A DNA stretch of 64,000 nucleotides from Synchiropus splendidus. Its lineage: Eukaryota; Chordata; Actinopteri; Syngnathiformes; Callionymidae. Made by a program: the position numbers and the translations under genes. The stretch is from positions 4,235,437 through 4,299,436 of the forward strand of contig NC_071334.1 in NCBI RefSeq assembly GCF_027744825.2. The letters run 5' to 3'. Shown here piece after piece: positions 57,787 through 64,000 of this stretch. The notes under the pieces are model-generated. The model was not told the origin of the DNA and made no database searches. It was given only the letters and a program-made list of their open reading frames with translations. The number at the start of each line of letters is the position of its first letter. Within the stretch, counting starts at the first letter, position 1.

Positions 57787-58351
57787 GTAAGATGCTACTT
57801 TTTTCTTGTGGTCTGAACCCTGCTGCTTATACAGCGATGCAGCTAATATGGATTTTTACAAGCTGGAGAGCCTCATGCTGCCAAAATATTGAGCCTCCTC
57901 ACAACCAACCCATGACATCACAGCCGTTTATTGACCTTAAAGCGCGCAAAATGCGCTGTTTTCACCCGCGCGTCCACAGCTCCGCCCACAGAGCCAATCT
58001 CCTGGAGGAGCGGAGACGAGAAGCAGCAGCTGAGACCGGCTGTGGTGTCGGAACTTGGGACACATTTTGAGCGCTTTAATGTCAATAAAAGATGTGAGGA
58101 GTTGATGATTCCAGTTCTGAACATTGGCCAGTTTGTGTCATGAGTCAGTCTCCATGCTGGAGCCCGTTTTCCAAACTAGTTTAGAAGTGATCCTCATGTA
58201 TTTTTAAGCCTTTCTACGGTGCAGACAGAACCACTGCACCCGCGGCTTATAGATGGCTGCGGCTCATGTAGGAACAAGATCTGTTTTCCTTCTTAGACTT
58301 AGTGGGCGGGGATAACATTCCGGAGCGCTCTATAGTCCGGAATTTACGGTA
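57787..58351 (+). mobile_element. MITE-B copy 5, reference copy
   Basis: Complete right end CTATAGTCCGGAATTTACGG plus TA. An internal inverted pair lies at 57931-57953 (TTGACCTTAAAGCGCGC...) and 58063-58085 (...GAGCGCTTTAATGTCAA), matching at 21 of 23 positions. GC-rich middle CTCCGCCCACAGAGCC. AP-1 site TGAGTCA at 58141-58147. The left inverted terminus is eroded in this copy but present in copy 4. Superfamily not assigned. Confidence 0.75.
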
Positions 58352-58543
58352 CAATCATAGGCCAATTACTCAAATGATCAACACTTCCTAATTTCATCCT
58401 GAACAGTGAACATTTTTAGCATTTCTACTGACCCAACCTCAAGTTCAATCCAACTCCTTGGTCCAATAAAAGAAACTTTTGATGAATCCGATGAATTTTC
58501 CTCACTTGCTCTCAGGTGTGTCGGTCTCAAATCAGACCTCCAA
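58352..58543. other. low-copy spacer
   Basis: Nothing identified between MITE-B copy 5 and MITE-A copy 8. Confidence 0.4.
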
Positions 58544-58551
58544 CAGAACAG

Positions 58552-58802
58552 TAGTGATGGGCCCATGAGGTTTCATGACACAGTGTTGAAAGGTTGATGA
58601 GGTTTCATGAAACAGTGTCCTGGTTTTCAGAGGCCACCAGATGGCGCTGTCTGCTGTAAAATGTTTGGACTTGAACAACTCATTCAATGAAACTTCACAT
58701 CAGTTCTAAACCAAGAGCGCCATCTAGTGGCCCCTGAAAATGAGGACAGTGTTTCATCAACCCTGCAACACTGTTTCATGAAGGCTCATGTACCCATCAC
58801 TA
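58552..58802 (+). mobile_element. MITE-A copy 8, intact reference copy with 8-bp duplication
   Basis: 251 bp from TAGTGATGGG to CCATCACTA, flanked by perfect direct repeats CAGAACAG at 58544-58551 and 58803-58810. An 8-bp target duplication with TAGNG-type ends is diagnostic of the hAT superfamily. The two arms fold back on each other over most of their length (TTTCATGAAACAGTGTCC outward, then TTTTCAGAGGCCACCAG). CTCF-type motifs CCACCAGATGGCGC (58634-58647) and inverted GCGCCATCTAGTGG (58717-58730) lie 83 bp apart. No transposase: a non-autonomous foldback MITE. Confidence 0.9.
58634..58730. promoter_or_regulatory. convergent CTCF-type motif pair in MITE-A copy 8
   Basis: Both 14-mers fit the vertebrate CTCF consensus CCASYAGRKGGCRS at every position, the first on + and the second on -, pointing toward each other. 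The same arrangement occurs in the copies at 18443 and 49150 (both motifs perfect), and with one motif decayed at 22354 and 52127. Binding is inferred from the motif only. The AGATGGCG core could also attract YY1, whose motif shares it. Confidence 0.5.
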
Positions 58803-58810
58803 CAGAACAG

Positions 58811-60185
58811 TACATTTTGATTCTAACAGAGTTAATGTCAAAAGACCCATTAACAAATCAAACAAAATAAATGCAAATAAAACAAAAATTTCAACGAAAA
58901 CAAGATTTTATTTTACTTCCTTTGTTTATTAATTTTATCTCCAGCACAGGTTGCACCAAGCATTTGCCTCCGATGCAAGAGAGAATGCCAGGTGGTGCAT
59001 AAGGGAGTGAGTTCCTCTTCCGCTGTGACCACTGCATGATTCGATGTATTTATTTACTTTTTTTTGTGCTGCGACAGAGAGGGGAAAAGGATGAAGGAAC
59101 TGAGGTTTAGCTGTACAATGTTGATGATGACAAATTATTAGTGCTATTCTTACATTGAGGGACACTTCCATAAGACTCGGACCTCAGAGGAGCCTCCATC
59201 GGTGTGGCGGCATTCCCTCAACATCCGGCCTCCTCTCCTCCTCCTGCTCCTCACTTTCTCCCCTGCCTTCCCGCGGCACTTCTTCCCAGCGCCTCACCGC
59301 TTCGTGTCCTCTGTGAGCCGATGATGATGGATCGAGTCTAATGTAAATTTACAACCATTTTGTACGCCAATGCTTCCCCCCCGGCCAACGGCAGAAGCAT
59401 AGCTCAACATCGTGCTTCCAAGATGTCCGCTTTGAAACAGGCGGCATCATCTGCCTGCTCTCCATCTCTCTGTTTCACAAATCTCAGTTGGATGGAGATT
59501 AATGCGTCGGCGGGCTTTTGACTGCGGGTTCACTTTCTCCATGCGTGCATCGCAGCGCAGCGCAGGCGGCAAGAGGCACTTTCGGACGGGTACAAGTTAG
59601 GAGGAACTACTGCTTCTCTCACCTCTCTCCTTTTTTATATCAACGTGCCTCCACGGTAGAGGAGGTCCGAGGCATGTCAGAAAGATGTATCCCCCCCGTG
59701 TTCTTGTATATCATCCTTCTGGATGGAGGATGGAAAAGAATGAAGGGACGAAGAAAGGAGTCTGTTTTTCACCCTATCAGCTTGGAAAGGCAATGTTGTG
59801 CCCTTGTAATTGAGAAGGTATCTCATCTATCAACAGTGCCACCCTGGGTAATAAATAGAGTACACAGTTCGCTCCTCTGAGATTTAGAGAGAGTCTGTAT
59901 GAAGGTGCATGGGTGGGTGGGTGGGGGGCGATTAAACAGGTGCCTTTGTCCTATCGAACTTTTTTTTTTTCTTTTCTTTGTCTGTGATCATCACTCTGTC
60001 ATGTATTATGGACGACATAAAGAAAATGTGAGTAGAACCTCCTTCCTTAACAGCTTCCCTTGTTTTGAGCTTCAGGTATTTAAAAAAAAAGACACACTGA
60101 GAGGTCACAGAGGTCATTGCTTATGAGGACAGGTGCACAGCAAAAGGCAGTATGTCTGTCAAACATGCCATGGAACTTGCAACCG
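58811..60185. other. low-copy DNA, no gene recognised
   Basis: 59200-59600 is a GC-richer, pyrimidine-rich block. The 120-codon plus frame 59518-59880 has no domain. T run at 59960-59969. Confidence 0.4.
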
Positions 60186-60731
60186 CAATGAATGGAAAAA
60201 GAACTAATGCGTTCCAAGCCTTAAAACAGTCTTTTGTAGGAGTGAATGTAGAGTGTGTGCTGCAGGTGGCTGTTCCTCTATGTGTGTGGCCGCTGCATGT
60301 GGGAGGGGTTGCCGAGTGAGTGACGTCTCTCCAGAAGTGAAGAGGTGCCCGGTGCGTGTCCAGCTCTGAATGTGCGCTTCTGTGCAGTTTGGCTGTGACA
60401 AAGTCATAAACCAAGTCACGCTCTGTCCCAGACTGGCCTCATCCCTGTCCCAGCTCCAGCCCACAACAGGACATCAAACCCTGGAGTGAGCGCTCCAGCA
60501 CCTCCCCTGTGACACTCTACCATGGTTCAGTGCGGAGACACTATATATACACAAAAACAAAGCGCCTCGTGCGTCAGCTGATCGGTCAGCGCACGTTATG
60601 GTTTTTCCGGCTTTTTCGGGGGAGTTCGAGTTCTGGATTTTCATTCAAAATCCGAAGTGAAAAAATCTCGAATTTTTTGATCGAGCTCCGATTTGTTCGA
60701 ATTCCGGGACGTTCGAAAAATCGAGGTACTG
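60186..60731. mobile_element. MITE-C copy 3, left end lost
   Basis: Begins inside the element (CAATGAATGGAAAAAG) and continues co-linear with copies 1 and 2 to TTCGAAAAATCGAGGTACTG. It has an internal deletion where the CAATATGAAGAAAC segment of the others lies. Minus frames 60121-60414 and 60204-60464 match those of the other copies. Dead and non-autonomous. Confidence 0.7.
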
Positions 60732-61421
60732 CGTAAAAGCTTGCAATGAATTCAAGGATTGTTATCGTCTTTACTATTCAATGTGAGTGAGACAAAGGGC
60801 CTGTGCCAATTCTCACCCTGCCACTTGGTTTCTGAGCAGTGTGTCTCAACACTCCTAAGACCAAGGGCACTTGGCGTTCATCACTTGAAATGATCCCTTC
60901 AAACTGAGGGGGCGCCGGAGCTGACTTGAAACAGAGTGGGAAAATGAAGTGCAGGCAGATTCCCAGGACACCAAAGTGTGAATTGAATTGAACATGACTT
61001 AAAAACAGGGACATGTAATAGTAACATGGACAGTCAGCTAGCATCCAGGCTCACGCTAACATCGACATTCAGTACCTCTAACAGATTTATCACCACAAAA
61101 TAAAAAGAAATGATATACAATATATCTATTGTATTTATGTTTCAGTCATTGGTGCTGTCCCAGCAGGAGAAAAGCAACATTGAACAGAACAGAATAATGT
61201 GCACAATTGGACTGTGTACTGGCATAAAGTAACAATATGAATGTTGGGTTTTTCTCAGGTGAAAACCTGCTTTAGGTGGTTTGAGCAGTCTTGAGCTGTT
61301 TTTCTTGGAAAGCAACGCAACAATCTTGTCAGCATGATCTGGAGCTTTCTGCCAATCAGAACCAGGTGAGATCCCACCTGGGCCAAAATGCTAAACTCTC
61401 AATCTCTGCATGCTCTGAGAC
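60732..61421. other. low-copy DNA, no gene recognised
   Basis: Nothing identified. Confidence 0.45.
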
Positions 61422-61590
61422 CAGACCTGCTCAAATAGTGGGGCGTGTGACCTCGGGGAACATACTTTTTTGCCGGACTAAAATGAAGCGTAACTGCACA
61501 GTTTTTTTTTTTTTTTTTTTCCCCAGGCACTTAAAGTATTTTCTGTTACAGACAAAGAAAATGTTAACAAGTTATTCTTTACTGTAAGTA
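61422..61590. mobile_element. hAT-like MITE fragment, relative of 54172-54548
   Basis: CAGACCTGCTCAAATAGTGG, TGACCTCGGGGAACATAC, a T run (61502-61520) and TTTTCTGTTACAGACAAAG match the other copy in reverse orientation, with a deletion of its GC-rich part. The far end is missing. Confidence 0.55.
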
Positions 61591-61598
61591 GACCTATT

Positions 61599-62065
61599 GT
61601 CAGGGTTCAAGACGCGGGGAGGAACCCAAATGCAGTGATCAGTGATGAAAGTCCCAGGAGGCCGGAGCGAGTCAAATACAATAGTTGAATCATTCACAAC
61701 AATAAAACCAGAACAGGGAGAATTAAACAAACTTAAACCTGTAAACAAAGAGACAAAAACACAATGAACAGAGAGAGTCAGTCAGGAAACACACCATGAA
61801 ACACGTGGAAACAGAGGAAGGAACAAAACGCTAACTCAGCCACCCGGGTTTCAGACAAAGTCTTCGAAACAAGTAAAAACGTGCACAGAAAGCAAGAAGG
61901 AAGGAGGAGATCCAACTTACCAAATGGATGACAGGAGTCAATCTGGCTCACGCTGCTGGAGTCCAGGTGTTTTGATAGACAGGTGATCAGAGGGTAATTG
62001 GCTCCAGCCGTGTGCCACAGTGAGGAAGGAGGGAGAAACAAAACAGGAATCAAGGGACAAAATAA
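61599..62065. mobile_element. LTR fragment related to the solo LTR at 16299
   Basis: Starts TGTCAGGG. Shares GCTGGAGTCCAGGTGTT, TTGGCTCCAGCCGTGTGCCA and a CAAGGGACA block with the opposite strand of 16299-17057. The right end (expected TCATGACA) is lost in an AAATAAAT run. Inserted in the reverse orientation relative to the solo LTR. Confidence 0.6.
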
Positions 62066-62313
62066 ATAAATAAATTCTCTTTACTTTAACGTTAACAAGG
62101 ATACAGTGTTATGCAGAGGTGCACTTACAATCCTTTTATAGACAAACAAAACTATTGACAGAGATTTGAATAAATAATGAAATAAATAAAGCACCTGGTT
62201 CATTCTATTCATGTTGACATAGTCTGGTTAAAATATTAAAGTATATCTTTGAGCACACACAGAACTCTTGGTGAATCATGTGCTACACAGCATATTCACA
62301 AGTGCGCGTCATG

Positions 62314-62349
<36 letters not shown>

Positions 62350-62833
62350 AGGGGGAGCGGTCAGACAGTGCCACACTCGTGTTTACACGACTCACATATT
62401 CCTGGTGACAGCAGCATGTCAGGCCCCTTCATTATCAGCATTAGGGAAATTAGCATAGCCGCGGCGAGCGGCCTGTACGCGCACACACGTATGGGTGCCT
62501 GCGCTACTGTACGTCAGACGGGTTGCTATGGATGCCATGCAGGCGCTGACAGGCGGGGCCTAGTCAAACACCAAGGCTGACAGTTGACAAAGAGCACAGT
62601 CTGTCACAGTGCTACATGCGCCCTCGCCGCCTGTCTGTGGCTAATTGGGCCCTCTGGATATCTGCGATCCCGAGGATGTTTGTGTACATGCACTGATATG
62701 TGACATGGTTTGTCTATACAGCGTTGTACACGCTTGTCCATGTGGTGGTGCAGCTATACTGCCTGCTTACATTGTTGTCCATATCAAGCCATTCACCGCC
62801 CGAGACACACATGTTCAACTGTGGACAATGAAC
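62066..62833. other. low-copy DNA with (TA)n and a TGACAG-rich block
   Basis: (TA)n at 62317-62345. 62360-62650 is complex, repeat-free and holds four TGACAG/CTGTCA (MEIS/TALE-like) cores: 62406-62411, 62547-62552, 62578-62583 and 62601-62606. No gene. Confidence 0.4.
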
Positions 62834-62859
62834 ATATATATATATATATATATATATAT
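62834..62859. repeat. (TA)n microsatellite at the edge of the SINE
   Basis: About 13 TA units directly abut the SINE fragment. Confidence 0.95.
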
Positions 62860-62980
62860 GAAGGTCGCGGGTCCGATCCTCCGGTCGGACCACATTCCTG
62901 CATGGAGTTTGCATGTGCTCCCAGCCTGCGTGGGTTTTCTCCTGGTACTCCGGTTGTATTTTTTTTTTTTTTTTTTTTTT
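62860..62980 (+). mobile_element. V-SINE/DANA-like SINE fragment
   Basis: GAAGGTCGCGGGTCCGATCC retains a tRNA-type B box (GGGTCCGATCC). It is followed by TGGAGTTTGCATGTGCTCCC, GCCTGCGTGGGTTTTCTCC and GGTACTCCGGTTG, the body typical of the DANA/V-SINE group in fish (recalled). The A-box side is missing, replaced by the TA tract. A T run at 62959-62980 follows. Not an active tRNA gene. Confidence 0.7.
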
Positions 62981-63544
62981 CTGACATGAAAAAATAAATA
63001 AAAATAGTGCTTTATAAGTGCTATCCTGATACGTGAGTAAGATAGCGCTGTGTGGATTGTTACTTCTCATTTATTATTCATCTCCAACATGCAGCATTAG
63101 AGCCAATTGTGGATTTGAAAAAGTCAAACAGGTATTTCACTTTTTTGTTTTCACTCTTTGATGTGAAAAGGAGGATTGTGTATGAAATGAAAATAGCATT
63201 TTTTTATGCCAAATTTATGGTGACAAATGAGGGGGAGAATTGGCTAAAATGAACCAGACATGAAGCTGTAGAGAAAAAAAAAGTTCTACAAACTTGGGTT
63301 TGGATGTGTGGTAGTTGGCGACTGAAACCTGCGTCTGATAAGAAGAGAATGTCAGTACAAAATGCAGCATATGTAGCCAGTGGTCAAGCAACCACTGCAA
63401 AGACATGAGGACCTCTTCAAAGATTTGTTTTAAGAAAGAGCATATACTTAGATGGGTACTAGGGTTTGCCACTAGAAATACTAAACATGGGCTAAATATG
63501 GACCTGACAGAGAGTTTGACAGAGAGTAAAAGAACAGCAAAGCA

Positions 63545-63548
<4 letters not shown>
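62981..63548. other. low-copy DNA, no gene recognised
   Basis: Nothing identified. Confidence 0.45.

Positions 63549-63549
<1 letters not shown>

Positions 63550-63581
<32 letters not shown>
63550..63581. repeat. (TC)n microsatellite
   Basis: About 16 TC units, directly before the MITE-A half copy. Confidence 0.95.
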
Positions 63582-63582
<1 letters not shown>

Positions 63583-63584
<2 letters not shown>

Positions 63585-63660
63585 TCTCAACAGACAGCGC
63601 CACCTGGTGGCCTGTGAAAACCAGGACACTGTTTCATGAAGCCTCATTGACCCACCACTG
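63583..63660 (-). mobile_element. MITE-A half copy (right arm only)
   Basis: CAGACAGCGCCACCTGGTGG, CCAGGACACTGTTTCATGAA and CCCACCACTG form one arm with a slightly diverged end. On the minus strand the motif at 63597-63610 reads CCACCAGGTGGCGC, the strongest CTCF-type match in the window. The other arm is replaced by the TC tract, so this copy has a single, unpaired motif. Confidence 0.75.
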
Positions 63661-64000
63661 CAGTACAGTATATACTACATGTTGTTGTTGTTGTGATAGT
63701 GTAACAGCCGTAAAAATTGACCTATCACAGCATGAGATTTTGACTTCACAATTATTATCGGCCAAAACCTCGTGAGATGATACTGTCACAATATTGACAG
63801 AATTTTACCAAGTAAACATATAGTCCTTCAAATTGACCTCTTATCTAACATACTCTGTTGTGTTTCTTTTCTTTATTTTGATGACAAATTACCAGATTTA
63901 GCGGGTATTGTGGTGATATGAGAACAATATCTGGACAACAATAAGTGACAATAACAACTTATAAACGACGAAATCACAAGGTGTCACGTGGAGCAACATC
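63661..64000. other. low-copy DNA to window end
   Basis: Short GTTGTTGTTGTTG run at 63681-63693. No gene recognised. Confidence 0.4.

Noticed and set aside
62860..62890. tRNA gene
   Set aside because: Only a B box with the V-SINE body downstream; it is a SINE remnant.
15305..63610. MITE-A motifs as YY1 sites rather than CTCF
   Set aside because: The AGATGGCG core fits YY1 partly, but the extended CCACYAG...GCGC match favours CTCF; kept as an alternative, not the main call.

Overview
The window reads as nuclear DNA of a teleost fish, probably a percomorph. It has no bacterial gene structure. It is a gene-poor intergenic or deep-intronic stretch in which I cannot support a single intact protein-coding gene. 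The fish assignment rests on repeats: a V-SINE/DANA-like SINE fragment, Rex1/L2-type LINE 3' ends with a GAATCA tail, the common fish TTGTGGGGACC repeat linked by CA tracts, hAT- and Tigger-like MITEs, solo-LTR-like elements, long pure TA tracts, and a decayed two-exon relic with an 83-bp intron of a multicopy fish gene family (SAMD3-like). The species cannot be read from this sequence.

Layout. 1-2.5 kb holds a MITE fragment, the pseudogene relic and an LTR-like repeat. 4.9-7.8 kb holds two large minisatellites built from the same 11-bp modules; the first is bracketed by an 11-bp duplication inside an older repeat. 9-11 kb is a nest of LINE, Tigger-like MITE and a hAT-like relic, with a perfect 22-bp hairpin. 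12.4-13.2 kb is a 28-bp minisatellite. 13.9-14.7 kb is a second LINE 3' end with a broken reverse transcriptase. 16.3-17.1 kb is a solo LTR with a 5-bp target duplication. 18-30 kb alternates low-copy DNA with MITEs. 30-38 kb is mostly low-copy DNA apart from one LTR-like copy. 38-41 kb has MITEs. 41.8-43.1 kb is a higher-order tandem of the TTGTGGGGACC repeat. 44.9-45.9 kb repeats the LINE and Tigger-like pair. 49-64 kb carries more MITEs and several blocks that look like candidate cis-regulatory DNA.

How it works together. Nothing encodes a pathway. The strongest signal is a roughly 250-bp foldback MITE, here called MITE-A. It has TAGTGATGGG ends, and one copy has a perfect 8-bp target duplication, as expected for hAT. 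About eleven whole or partial copies are spread over the window. Each arm carries a match to the vertebrate CTCF consensus, and because the arms are inverted each full copy has a convergent motif pair about 83 bp apart, whichever way it inserted. A second family, MITE-B, carries an AP-1 consensus (TGAGTCA) in all five copies. The window therefore looks like a place where DNA transposons have seeded potential architectural and regulatory sites in a gene desert. Protein binding, conservation and copy number genome-wide are inference and could not be tested here.
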